Assembly: GCA_028564675.1 (NCBI GenBank)
Contig: JAOVVO010000310.1
Location: forward strand, 1 to 64,000
Direction of reading: 5' to 3'
DNA: 64,000 nucleotides
From: Onchocerca lupi
Lineage: Eukaryota > Nematoda > Chromadorea > Rhabditida > Onchocercidae
This document shows, piece after piece, positions 49,293-62,400 of the stretch; the stretch's first letter is position 1, and the number at the start of each line of letters is the position of its first letter. Position numbers and translations under genes: made by a program. Under the pieces are notes generated by a model. It made no database searches. It was not told the origin of the DNA and saw only the letters and a list, made by a program, of their open reading frames with translations.

Positions 49293-52200
49293 TTATAAAT
49301 CAATTTGCATCAGGTTTTGTATTGTTTCCCAATCATATTGCAAATCTTCTGGCATATCTTTTGGCAACATTTTCTGCAAATAGGAGTTAAATTTTTTTCC
49401 AAATTTCGTTTCAAATGGCATTTTTTTTCTTTTTTTAGATAGAAGAAAATTCAAACTTGACTGGATATTTTTCATTATTTTCTTCAAATACTCAAATTTT
49501 ATAGATGAGGGAACAATGTTGCATATTCTTAAACTTGTTTCCTTCTTTTAATTTGTGACATTCTGAAGAACTAGTATTTCAAATCCGGTCACAAAGTGCA
49601 TGTATTATAGTATCAATCATTTAGGGTTGCGATGAACATTCGATTGAATTTTTAAAAGCATAAGAAATTTCCGACTTAATTTTTTCTGAAATAACAGATC
49701 ATTTACAACTCACATTGAATTCTGCTATAAAAAGCTCATAGTCAGGAATTTGATGATAATGTAACTGTGACAAATGTTTCATTATTTTCTCCATTTCTTT
49801 TGGCACTAATCTTAAGAATTTTTAGAAAAATTGATTCTGATTAAAATTAAAAAATTTCATCTGCACTCTTTAATGTTAGTTTTTTTTTTTTTTTTTGTTT
49901 TGAAATGATACATTTAATTAATGAAACGTCTGCATCAGTGACTCGAAAATATTTGGAAGAAAAATTATTGAGCAATGATTTCATATAAAGAATTTCCTTT
50001 CAAGCATAACTTCGCAGATTCTTTTGCTTTTGTTATTTGCTTTTAAGTTTTTCTCATTACTTCTAGTCACTACTTCAAGACAATTTTTCATTTTTTCCAC
50101 CACATAATTACAGGTTTTTTAAAAGCATCAATAAACAATGAAACAATTTAAAACATTGAAAACCTGAGAAAAATATTAAACATCCATCAATCAAACAGCC
50201 AATGAAAAGCGTATTATTGGATAAAAAAATTTCTCGAAAAATTTAAACTTTTGCTTTTTTTTCGTATGATAGAAAAACAATTTTTTTTCATTTCCTTCAA
50301 ATGAAATTTGTGGATTTTTAAAGAAATTTCTTTCTTCGCAGAAAAATTTCTTTCTTCAAGAAATTTCTAAATTCATAAGGAAAATTTCGAAAGTTTCCGT
50401 TTTATGTAACCTTCCAAATTCATCAAAAATGATATTTTTCTTGAATTTTGCGATCTCATTCGGTTCGACGAATGCACTCCATGGCAAGGAGCCTTGAACA
50501 AGTTCAATTAACGAATAAAACAAACTCCAGAAATCATCAACAGGACCCTAAAAAACACTGTTTGCATTTGAAACAGGATAAAATCATTTTAGTCACAAAA
50601 TTCATTTGGAGCCGATTTTACAATCTAAAATTCTTGAAGAAGTCGAACTGATTTTTAAAATTCATCATCAAGTCAACATAGCATTTTGTTATCCTTTGTA
50701 AATCAGTTTGAAACAATATTAACCTCAAATAATTTTGAAAATATGAGTTGAAATTGAAAAAGTATTTCGTAAGAGGTAAAATAAGAGTTGTACGGTTCTT
50801 ATTTTACCCCTTTCGAAGATTTAAAAAAAAAAATTCGAAATTTTGAAATGCATAAATAAATCAGTAATTGAGAGACATTCTTAATTGCCTTGCAACACTA
50901 ACTTAATTTTCTGATTTATCGCGTGATGCGTTCTTACGTGTAGTAAAGCGAAATGACCTGATCTCGTCTCTCGTGTACCCTGACGGATACATATCTCATG
51001 GTTCCGCGGAAACCAGCATAATATCGTTCTTTTCGTACCATACCATCATCAAAGCGATACTGTCGAGCCATACCAAAATCGACAATATAAATTGTTCGTT
51101 TGTGAGAATACAATCCAATGCAAATATTCGAAGGCTTTACATCTCTGAAAATTTCAAAATTTTTTATACTTAATAGCAGTGATATAATTGATAAATTACA
51201 ATGATCTTGAATATATGACATTAACAGATGCTTCTTATCTTATTGAATCATTTACTAATTGACCTAACTAATAGAGATAACCACGCTGCCTGATAGCCAA
51301 AAAATTAAAAGGGTAGCTATTTTTGACAAATTCTTGGAATTTGAAATCTGCCTAAGATTAACGATCTGGCAAATTTTGTTTGTTTTAGAGTGCCATTGCT
51401 TGAACTTACTGCCAACTTAATTCGTCAGTATATCTAGATAAGATGATGAGTCTAAATCACAAGGTCGAATAATGAAGTAATCTGTTGTATTTCAGATTTC
51501 TAATCAGGCCTGATCTTTTGAAGTGAATTTAATTTCGCTTCTATACAAATAGCTAAATATATCATATACCGATGTATATATCCAATATCATGCACAGCTT
51601 TTAAAGCTGTCACCAATTGCATTCCTACTCTTGAAACTGTTGGAACACTTAAACGTCTTTTCGGTAGAGATTTTCTTAGTTCACTCAAATTTTTTCCCAA
51701 TATTTGCATAGCAATAAAATTGTAGCTGCAGAAATTACCACTAGCATACTGTAATGATATTTTAGATCAAAATGTTATAGCTTGATTTTGTTTTTTCAAT
51801 CCGGAAAACATTAGTACTTATTTTTGTCAGAAAAATTAGCGAAAACTTCTAATTAATTTTTATTAAAAATCAAATACGACGAAATATCCTACTATTACAA
51901 ATAAAGAAGCAGGGTCAATTTGAAATTACTGACTTTAAAATTTTTAATCAGTTCACTTTCACATTCAGCAAAATGTACAAAAAATAAATAGGTAAATAAA
52001 TCAATTAGAAACAAAAAAAGAAATAAACTAAAAAAGAAACCAAAATTAGAAAAGTAAATAAATAGAAAATGCAATTTCGACGAAATAACTTTGAACAGAT
52101 TTATATAAATTAGAACTGTAAAATTTTGAAAACTTCCCTAAAAATCAATCGATAAATTTATTCTTCAATAAATTCGAAGAAAATGCGAAATTTACAAATT

Positions 52201-53382
52201 GAGGTATATGTGGCGTTCCTCGAAGTTTTAGCATAACCTTTTGCTCAAGTATCATTCGGCCCGGTTCGTGACTTTCCGGTTCAATTTTCATTGCCAATAT
52301 CGATTTAGTACGCTGAAAATTTAAATGATAATATGTGAAAGCAATCGCAATGGCGATTATAACAACAAAAATTGTTGGTAGCGAAAGATAAATTGAAATT
52401 TTTCATATTTTTTAATAAAAAATTTATGACTATTTTTCAATGGCATATCTCAAGAGATGAAACAAACTGAGATCTCGAAAAATTTTATTGACTTCTGATA
52501 AATTACTGGCCTTGTCAAAAGTTTCTTTAAATTATCCTCCCAAAATAAAACTTCGAGGAAAAAAAATTTCTTTTACTTCATCAATGACACGATAAATTTG
52601 GCCAAAACCACCTCCGCCAATCATTTTGTCCACACGAAATTTGCAATCAATTATTTGTCCTTCCTTGAAATATTGTGGGGCATGCCGTCCATGTGGATTT
52701 CGTTTACCACACTTTAAATTAACTTTGTCTTATCATATTTTAAGTTGACCAGTTTTTGAACTCCTTAAAATTCAGTTTTTGCCTGAACTCAAGACTGTGT
52801 TATAAATTGTTTAATAGGGAAGTAGAAAAATAAATATCGTAATGAATTCTGAAAGAATCTCTTAAAGAGAACTGAAGGAATTCTGATTGGCCTAACTGAA
52901 AAATTCTAATCACCGAAATTGTAAGACTTTGATTGTATTAAGTGAAATTTTGAAGTTAATCAAGGTTTCTTTCTGAAAATGTTAAAAGGAGAGGCAAAAA
53001 TTGAGATTTTTTCAAAGGAAATCATCATTTCCAGTAGATTTTTCAAATAATGAATGGTAATGAATGGTATATTGAAGGATGAAATAGTTTTTTGATTCTT
53101 TTTTCTTTACTTTCCATCTAGATCGATTTTTTTCTTCTTCTCATCTAAGCAGAATCCACGTCCTTTCGCATTCTTTATCATCTATCATCTATTCTTCTAC
53201 TTTCTTGTTGAATAATTTATGATTTTCTATTGGTAAGACATGCCAAAAAAAATATCAAGAATGAGGATTTCATTATTTTTTTATAATGTATGAGTAATAA
53301 CTTGGGGATTAATATTACGGTGCAAACCATTTGCGAGCAAATTTACCGCTTCTTGTTTGGCAATTACTTGGATATCGGCCAT
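49293..53382 (-). CDS. CK1-superfamily, tau-tubulin-kinase-like protein kinase, complete, 8 exons
   Basis: Minus-strand exons: 53382-53347, 52711-52577, 52312-52196, 51748-51570, 51144-50958, 50547-50411, 49810-49714, 49373-49293; 969 nt, 322 residues, phases all agree. After MADIQVIAKQEA the fold begins: glycine loop MIGGGGFGQIYRV, catalytic Lys in ILAMKIEPE, helix-C Glu in MILEQKVML, catalytic loop YIHRDVKPSN, metal-binding VDFGMARQ, and CK1/TTBK-type GFRGTMRYVS in place of APE. It continues with GPVDDFWSLFYSLIELVQGS, then LVPKEMEKIMKHLSQLHY and a short tail ending IQNLMQIDL. All catalytic residues are present, so it should be active on Ser/Thr substrates. It is little more than a kinase domain, unlike vertebrate TTBKs with long tails; this compact form is expanded in nematodes and often male-enriched (known of the family). 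Exon 5 could be read past its donor to a stop, but splicing to GPVDD restores the canonical motif. Confidence 0.9.
50775..50808. repeat. Perfect 12-bp hairpin in kinase intron 5
   Basis: ggtaaaataaga (50775-50786) pairs with tcttattttacc (50797-50808) around a 10-base loop. Confidence 0.85.
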
Positions 53383-54847
53383 GATGCTGTTTTCCTATTT
53401 CTTTTCTACTATAATTAATTCCAATTGTTGATTTTTTTTTTGAATAAGTAATCAAATATTTTATCAGCAGTTAAGTTAAAGAAATAATTTCACAGTTTTC
53501 ATTTTTATGGATTTCTTGCGGAAAATTTTGGCTTTCCAGTACTTTTTGGATATTCAAACGAATTGATTATTAATTAAAGACTACGTTTCTGAGATTTGAT
53601 CGTTCGAAATCTAGTTCATCCATTTAGGAGTTTCATACAAATAGAAAAGACTTGGCTAGCTAATATTAAGCATTTTCAAACTATTTTATTATAACAAATT
53701 TTCTATAAATCTGAATCCACCCATGTTTTTTATAGTAAACTTTACTATATTTCTGGATTCAACCCACTATAAATTTCGAATTTCATTGCAAAAGTTTTAC
53801 TAGCTTAAACGACTTCCAAGTGAAACTTCAATAGCCCGATAAATTGGAAGCAAATAATATTGTAGTATTTGGTTCTTCTTATCATCTATTTCCATCCCCA
53901 AGTTGGTAGAATCTATATCCAGGTTGCATTAGGCCATTTTAATATCTGTTAATCGTAAATATCACAGAACGTTTTAAATATCCACCCACCAAGCAATACA
54001 CAATATAATAAATAAAATGCCTGTTTGATTTAATATGTACATTTTATATATTTTACAATTTGTACAATAATAAAATGCATAAGTGAACAAATTCCCAATT
54101 TCAATTAATATATAAGAGAAAATATTTTGCATTGTAAATTGATTTAAAATGATGTTTTTGCCAATAGAAGCGTCTTGTCATATCAGTTGATTAATTCATT
54201 TTTACATAATTTAGTTGAAAAAGATTAAAAATTTGCTTATCGGTTGTTAATCAATTTCCATACCAATGAAAATGCGTCGAAAGCGGAAAAAATTCTTTTG
54301 TATGAAATAAAAAATGGAAAAATCTCATTCTTCTATTTCTACAAAAACGATATTTAAAAAATATTATTAGCTTCAAAGTTGCTAGGTTCGCGGAAAAGCA
54401 CTTGAAAGAAATCTTCAGCTATAAAATATATCATCCATTCAGAATTCAAAATATTTCTCGGATTCACTGGGAATATTTTCAATATACAAACAAAATATTT
54501 GATTCGACATGTTAATGGAATGAGACAGCTGTTGCTAGATGAGACAACATTTCTATTCCCTAACTTTTCTCTTTCTCATCTATTTTCCTTGATTAAAAGA
54601 GATTTTGTCGGGATGATTAAAATCTTAAAAAATTAATGATAAAAAACTGGGTTCAACAGTCAAAAATAGAAATAAGTAGGTTTGAGAAAATTCATTCATT
54701 CATGATGCAGCAGTTGTTAATCGGTTATTTTAAATTATGAGAGAGAAAAAAAGAGAGAAAAAATAAACAAATGTATCATTCCATGATATAAATATTTCAG
54801 AGATAACAAATTATTATCATATTATTAATCAGATAAAGAGATTAGTT

Positions 54848-54908
54848 CTGAAGTATGATGAGCTACTGGCTGATGAGTATGATGAGCTTCTGGCTCATCA
54901 TACTTCAG
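54848..54908. repeat. Nested palindrome with internal direct repeat
   Basis: ctgaagtatgatgagc (54848-54863) is the exact reverse complement of 54893-54908. Between the arms the 11-mer gtatgatgagc recurs and forms an alternative, tighter hairpin with gctcatcatac (5-base loop), so two mutually exclusive cruciforms are possible. Confidence 0.85.
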
Positions 54909-56082
54909 CTTTCAATTATTTACAGAAACGGCATAAATTTAAGTGAATTTACGCCATGAATCTTTATGTATTGTTGCTAGAAAAATAAACAAAAAAATTG
55001 CAAGATAAATCCTGATTATAATAATGGAATTGAATATGAATATACACAACATTCGATCTAATCTAATACATTAATTTGCCGTGCACATTCTAGTTAATAC
55101 ATAAGCAACAAACTTAAAGCAACTAAGAATCAGAAATTTAAAATAATAAATTAGAAATCAATTTGACAAAGGGAATTAAAGCGTTTAGCCATGTTGATTT
55201 TAAGTCATAGATCATCATTTAGTTAGATAGAGTTCTTGTTGTCCTCAATCTTCCAGAAATATTTATTTATCTCTTTGCTTCCGTCACTACTGCATCGATT
55301 ACTCCATTTTTATAAATCATAAATTGTCTTATAAATTAGGCTGTTACAAAAGTAATGTAAATCGCTGAGATATTTTATAATAAATTTCATTATATTGCGT
55401 CATTTTAATGTATATTGTTTACTTTACAGTTTTTACGAAAGCGATGAAAGACTTGAAAATGAAAGCATAATGACATTCGTTATCAAAAATTGACTGTGAC
55501 CAATTAAGACCAATCATTTATCATTTTGTAATTAGATAAAAATTTGCTGATTGAACTCAACATCAGTTATCATGTGGGATTGATCATTCGGTATTTTAGG
55601 CAAATTAGAAGAGTGAAAAAGGCGTCATAAATAGATGCTTTATGAGCAATTTAAAAAAAAAAAAAAAAAATGTCATTTAGAAGTGATACTTTTTTTAATT
55701 CAACACACGACCATGAATTGTAGAAGAATGTAGAAGACCAAAAAAGATGCTCTAAAATATTTCTTAAAACTGAATTTGCATAAAAAAAGGAACGTGATCA
55801 TTGTTTAATAGTTTACTGCTTTCTGGATTCCTACAAGATCACTAAATATAATTAGCAAATCAATGAAATGTACAGAAAACTGTGAAGCCTTCAATTAGCA
55901 TTGATCAATAGAAAGGCTTAATTCTGATAAACAACAGCTAATCTTTTGCGATAATACTTACTAGCTAATACTTCAAAAATTGAATAAATTAATCTATAAC
56001 GTCTTGCATCATGTGCTACATTCTCGAGAATTTTCTATGGAAAAAGTAATTTTTATGCTCTTATAGCCAGTGAGATGTAAAA

Positions 56083-56116
56083 AAAAACATTCCAAAAATT
56101 TATTTGGAATGTTTTT
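56083..56116. repeat. Perfect 14-bp hairpin
   Basis: aaaaacattccaaa (56083-56096) pairs with tttggaatgttttt (56103-56116) around a 6-base loop. It lies more than 700 bases beyond the stop of the membrane-protein gene. Confidence 0.85.
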
Positions 56117-56827
56117 ATTGAATCATTAAATCCCTAAAGATGGGTATTCAACTATAAGAATAAAAGAGTTATTTCTCTTTATTTCTCCTCATCGAAACTA
56201 CCTTGATTGTATTGTCTGCTATTTTATAGTTTTAATTATTTGATATTCCTGTCAGATAGTGAATTTTTTTATTTTGCACTAGCCTGATAGTTTATTAATG
56301 CACAAAAGCAATATATGAGCTCGCTTCTTTTATTATTTTTTGAAAATATTAAAATTGTGCATTTTTTCTATGAACTAAATATATACAAAGTTCTGATGGC
56401 ATGATAAAGTGAATCGGAATATTATCCTTTTGAAAAGTAACTGATAGTGTTGACAAATCAGCAACGATATCCGTAAGATTTATTTATCATGATCTCTATC
56501 ATCAAGATCTTATCTTGATGAAATAATGTGACCGAAAAGAATATGATCTTCAGGACAAGCTTTAATTAATTCAACAATATATCTGGCCACAATTTTTTCT
56601 CGATTTTTGAGAAAGCATATTTTATATCCAATTGCATTATTAAGCTAATTTCGACACTATTTATAGACAATTTTAAAACCTAAATCGAATAAAATAACTT
56701 AACAATATTGAATAATATTATGAAACAAAGAAAAGACTTTATAAAACACAACTAAAATACCCCGATTTGATGTTTTTGGCAGTTTTTTAATTGAATCCAC
56801 AATTGGCCAAGGCTTGTCCAGACTATG

Positions 56828-59222
56828 TCAGGAGCATAATTGTTGAGTTTTTGGGGATGGATGAGTTGGACAGGTGAGTGCTTTATCATAACTGGGCAAT
56901 GGTGGTACTTCATCATCGTCCAATGGACTAGCATAACATGATCCTCGTGCATCGCATTTGATCATATACGGTTTGCTATAGTCAATCGGAGCTGGAATAT
57001 TAGCCAGATTAACGCCTGAAATGCATAAATCTCATTTAGTTCTGAATCATATTTGTAAATTTGAATTTCAAGAAATGACAAATAAATTACAAAAATTTAG
57101 AACACAGAAAATACTGCAAGCTCAAAAACTCGCCGACTCCATAAATTCTTTGAAGTTATCTAAAATTTGCTGATATAATATTACAATGATTGATTAAGGT
57201 TAATTAATTCACTAAATTAGTACAATGATTACTTAAAGAGTTTGATGAAAAAGTTAAATATAAATATCGTTTTCTGAAAAAAAAGCAGAAAATCAAATTT
57301 TAGAGACTGATCAAAACAAAATTTTTCTCATACATTATTGGGCAAACTTTGAGTTATTAATAAGTTCGAATTATTCTTGTTATTCATTTATTTTTTCTTT
57401 TAAATTTCGAAAAAATCAGAATAAACTGCGGAAATTATGAATTGTAAGCTTGAAGATATTTACCGCTGAGGCTATCAGTTCCATTTGGATCAGTACTTCT
57501 TGGTTGCGCACAACAGGTACATGCCCATAACAAGCAAACACCACAAATTATGATGCAAAATGAGAGAAATTGACAAAAAATATGGCAACCTACTAAAATA
57601 CAAGAAAAATTTATGCAAGGAAATTAAAAAATTTCGGCAATATGAAGCAACACCCAATTTAATTAAAGCGCAATCATAATGAAAAAAAAAAGTAAATTTT
57701 TTTTTCAAATTCTAAAGAATTTAATCAATTTTCTTTTTTAAAGTAAATCTCTGGAATCATCCGCTCAATTCACAGTACGACTCTCATACTATGAATTTCA
57801 CTAAAGCCTACTTGGCTAATTTTTCTTATCAAGCATTCTTTAAGAAATTAATTCAAATTTTTTAGCAGTCCACAAAAATGTTTAAATGAAAATTCTTCTT
57901 GCATTATCTACGATTGTTGCTGCTGAATTACGAACATGTAGGAATGTAAATTGAATTTTATGGGAATTATAATAATTTTATGGAATTATAATTTTATGGT
58001 AATTTAATAATCTCTCAAATTATTTTAAAAATGAACAGAGAACTCACAGGTACTGTTCGTATAAGAATTATTATTAGCAAAAATATTTGAATAGGCAATT
58101 CTCTTCCGTGCCAATTCCAAATGCTTCTGCAACATTCCTTCTAAGATTTCTCGGAACTGATGCTTCGAAATATTTCGAATGACCTCCCTTGAAGCATTAA
58201 GATAAACTTTATCAGCATTATCATTTATTGTATCTGATTTATGATGAGCCATTGTCGAATTCAGGTCAGACTGAAATCAATCGTTTTTTTTTTGTCGAAA
58301 TAAAAGCAAAAGAACTTTATAGCTTTATAAAATGTTAAAACAATTTGGTCCAATACTATAGAAAAGATTTCTACATGCTTCTTTCAAGGCTCAAAGTAAT
58401 ATATTGTTTACTATTTACTTTCAAATACAAGTAAAATACTTTAAATTTATAGCAATTATTCTCATATTCAACTCATGAAAAATCAGTTATTTTGTTATTT
58501 AGAATTTCTCATTGCTATATTTTAGCTTTATTGATAATGATATTCTTTACCCAAAAATCTTTGTAATTATTTTTTGAAATTATCCAAGGCTTAAGCATAT
58601 ATATATTTAAATTGAAATAACATTTTCATGAATAATATTTAGCGGCGCATATCACAATTTATTGATAGTGAAAAAATAAAAAATTTTAATTATACTTTTT
58701 TTCATTCTCACGTAAAACAAATCAAAATTAAGTCAATTTATATTGACTAAGGAAAGAGAAAATTCCGAAAATTATGATTTTATTCCATTTGGTTAAGCCG
58801 ATCAAAAAACTGCTGTCACTTCTTATATTGATGATAACTGTTATCACTTCTTTTATCTTTTAAGTGCAAAGTTTTGGAAAGAACTAAATTTTCTCATATG
58901 TTTATATTTTTTTTGTTTGCATGTTTATTCCTAATGAAGGCAGCATGTGTCGGATAATCTGTCGATGTAAGGAAAGTTGAAAATTTACATTGTTCTCGTA
59001 GGGAAAATCACTGCTACTTGCACTTTTCATCACTGTTACTTGTTGTTGAAGTAGATGTTTCTCGGATTCAACGACCGCAATTAATTCATCATAATCGGTA
59101 GAATCTCTCTTCCATTCAGAAAGAGGAACAGATTCAACGGGTAGCAGTACAAAAGCGAATATTATCATAACAATCATACGAAACGCTGAATTCTTTCGAT
59201 ATGCATTTATATGCAGAAACAT
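56828..59222 (-). CDS. Small type I membrane protein, Cys-rich juxtamembrane and PPxPSY tail motif, 4 exons
   Basis: Minus-strand exons: 59222-58989, 58270-58048, 57592-57464, 57015-56828; phases agree (774 nt; 257 residues from the first in-frame start codon, 242 from the ATG at 59177, which gives the better signal peptide MIVMIIFAFVLLPVES). The ectodomain is short and charged with several N-glycosylation sequons (NNS, NST, NAS, NIS) and a helical segment, ILEGMLQKHLELARKRI. The membrane span, CHIFCQFLSFCIIICGVCLL, is unusually Cys-rich and followed by WACTCCAQP, candidates for palmitoylation. The cytoplasmic tail carries DDDEVPPLPSYDKAL, which resembles the proline/tyrosine motifs that bind WW domains of Nedd4-type ubiquitin ligases. 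The plan (signal, short lumenal part, CC-rich TM, PxY tail) recalls Shisa/VOPP1/WBP1-like adaptors, but I see no specific family match. Confidence 0.75.
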
Positions 59223-59413
59223 TTCAGAAAATATAACATTGAAACAAATTAGTGATGTATGTATTTTGCTTCGACTTCTGCAGTTGAAAAAGTGTCAGTT
59301 TTGACTGGAAATTAGATAAAATCCTCAAAATTCTACTTTTCTAAGAAATAAAGAATTATTTGAATATAGATAATAATTCAAATGGTTTAAGATGAAATAG
59401 GTGGGAAAACATA

Positions 59414-59444
<31 letters not shown>

Positions 59445-62400
59445 AAAGTTCAATAAAATGATGGGACATCTGCCATTACAATGTAATCAGTAATGATAAA
59501 AATTTGAGAAACACAAAAAAAAAAAACACATAAAAAACTTCAGATTGAAAGTGAACAGATAAAAAAAAAATTTTTGCACTGAAACAATTTTTCTAGAATT
59601 AAAAGATCGCAAAAATAAAAATGGATGAATGACAAAAAGGATGATTTGGGAGAAATCTTTTGATTTTTTATTAAATTCGTGTGAAAATATCGTCATTTGT
59701 TCTCAATAATGAAGACGTCAGGTAAGATCAATTAGTGGCTAATTAGAGAAGAAATGAAAATAAGATGTGATCAAATTTACACTATCATTCTATATACGAA
59801 TTTTCCATTCAAACAAGAATAAAGATAAGGATGGGAAAAAAGAAAAGAAGTGTTGAAGAGTCGTTGAAATAAAGTGACTTCATCTTTTTAGAAATGGATA
59901 GTTGGGTCAGTAAGCAGGAAAATGAATGAGATAATTCAACTTATTACTACATAACAATGTCATCAAATGAGACGACAATCATTTAGAATAAAGTATAACA
60001 TCACTGACTGCTTCATGGAATGCACGACGGATGGAAAATAATGAGAAAGCATAAAGATGAATAAAGTATGAAGACCTCTACCTTCTTCTATATGATAATT
60101 TAGATTTGAAAGTGCGAATGTACCTTTGAAAAAATGACGTCTTAAATTCAGCGCGTTTAACGTAATTTACTTTTCATATGAATACATTTGTACTGTTTGA
60201 ATTATTATTCATCGCAAGAGACTTGGATATCAGAAATTTCACTTTTGATGGCAATAATGCATAAACATCACTATAAATAATAATTTTCTTATTATTTTTA
60301 TCCATTTTTTTTCCTTCTTATCCCTTATATTTTTACATATTGAACAAAAATTTGAATGGATAAATTTTAAAGCCAGTATGAATTTTTAGCAATGTTAGTC
60401 ATTTAAATTCTTCAAACAAATTTTTTTTGGCAGGAGTGCACAAATTTTCAAAGAAATTTTTTTTTTTTAGTGAAAGCCGACCGCCTGTCAACAAATGAAA
60501 AATATGATAATATGAAAAAAAAGGAATTTCGACTAAATGCTCTTTAGGAAGGGTAAAAATAAAAGATTTTTTTGATCAAAGGACAGTTTTTTTTCTTCGC
60601 ATTTCTTAAAAAAAATCTATTCAGCTGGAAAAATTAATAATGTTAAAAAATTGACATTATTTTCAAAGTCATTATCTCTTATTCATTAAAAAAGAAACTT
60701 ATCCGTAATCTAACCAATGATTAAATTGATATAAATATGCGGTCAAAAAAAAAATTGGATCGTATAAAAAATTAAGAAATTGAAACGCCAATATTTTTTA
60801 AGAACGATTAGAAAGCATGTTAAAGAAGAATGATTACCATTTTCAAAAGAGAAAAAAAAAATGCAGTCATTGATCAGTTATTTTTGATAGAGTAACTGTG
60901 ATTTTCTTGGTATTTTCAAAACATCCATGTTGCCCTTACGATTATTTTGAAAATTTACGAGTCCAGGTACTCTGAAAGTGCAAGTAATCATACCTTAAAT
61001 TACGTATTAGGAATTCTAAAAGAAAAAAGTTTAAAAATAGAAAAAATATCTTGTTTTTTGCATGTAAAAAAAAACTTCAAAATGAAATCGCTGATAAAAA
61101 TTTATCTTTAGCTAAAAGTTAACTGCCTAAAAATAATTATAATATTCATCCATAAATTAATGATTGAAAACTAAAAACAAATTGATTAGAATGATGGCTT
61201 TTTTTTAACTAATCCTAAACGAACGTTGATAAAGTTTCAAAGCATGAATAATCTCTTGATAATTCCAAAGCCAAAAGTACGAAAAAACTAAACAATTTCG
61301 GAATAACAGAATATGAAGAAGCAGTCATTGAAAGATTTACACAGCATGAATGTTGTCCAATCATAAAATAGGTACTTATGAATTAATCACAGAAGCATAC
61401 TAAATAAACTATGAGTGATGTCTGAACTTTTCCTCCCACGTCAAAATGGTGGGTAAACGACAATTTTTTCCATGTACTATCATTTCCCTTTTATACTTTT
61501 ATATTGAACAGGGGTCAAAGAGTGCAGAATCTTATCATAATCATTATTATCAATAAAGACAGAATAAACAAATTGTTCTTCTATGTAATTGTTGCGATGA
61601 AAATATTAAAGCTGCAACGACAAGAGATGGTGATTTCTCCTTTTCAAATTTTCTTAAGAGCAAAAAAATCAAGCAATTAAAAATATAAGTGCTGAAGTAA
61701 AAACATGGATTTGGAAAAAAAAAAGAAATTTCAGGAAATATGAAATTATTAATGCGAATGTAATAGTAAACAAAGTTGATGTTTAATTTAATTGAAAAAA
61801 ATGCATAATTGCACAATATCAGGCAACAAAGCTTCTGGTTCTGATCGATCTTTGTTTATCGTAGAAAATAAGAAATTCTACTAAGACAAAATATTACTTA
61901 TTTAATTACATCATTTCATATGAATAACAGCAAAGAAATGGAAAGATATCAATGACCAATATCATCGTTTTATCAGATATGTTTATTTCTGGTTCATCGA
62001 CCAGAAAACAAACAAGCAATGTTGACAGTTTAGGCATCGAAAAAGAGTATTTTGAATACAGCTGAGTACAATGAATATATTTGAATATATCTGCGACAAA
62101 TTCATTCCCTGCCTTTGAGCAATTTATCAGGACGGCTGCCTCTTAAAACTGTTAACTTAAGTTAATTAATAAATGACGTTAATAAATTTTACATAGCAAG
62201 AAGTGCTTAGACAATAAAAGGGCTTAAATTAGATAAAATGATAAATAAATAAATAGAGGCGAATATAAGTAAGTCCCTATCAGCTATTACTTCAAACAAA
62301 ATGCTTTTTTAAGATGCATTTTTTTCGATTTTTTTGCTTTCTTTTCAAGATGATATATAAGTGAAATTGTCATATTGAAGGTAAATTCAACAATACAAAG

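Larger units (their letters stand above)
53383..56827. other. Intergenic between two minus-strand genes
   Basis: No gene is supported. Contents: a nested palindrome (54848-54908), a 14-bp hairpin (56083-56116), a 9-bp hairpin near 56510-56535 and poly-A at 55650. It should include the promoter of the kinase gene and the 3' end of the membrane-protein gene, but no definite signals are visible. Confidence 0.5.

Noticed and set aside
50934..50957. Kinase exon 5 read through to VISLYYT and a stop
   Set aside because: It would truncate the kinase. Splicing at 50958 to the exon beginning GPVDDFWSLFYS restores the canonical CK1/TTBK sequence.
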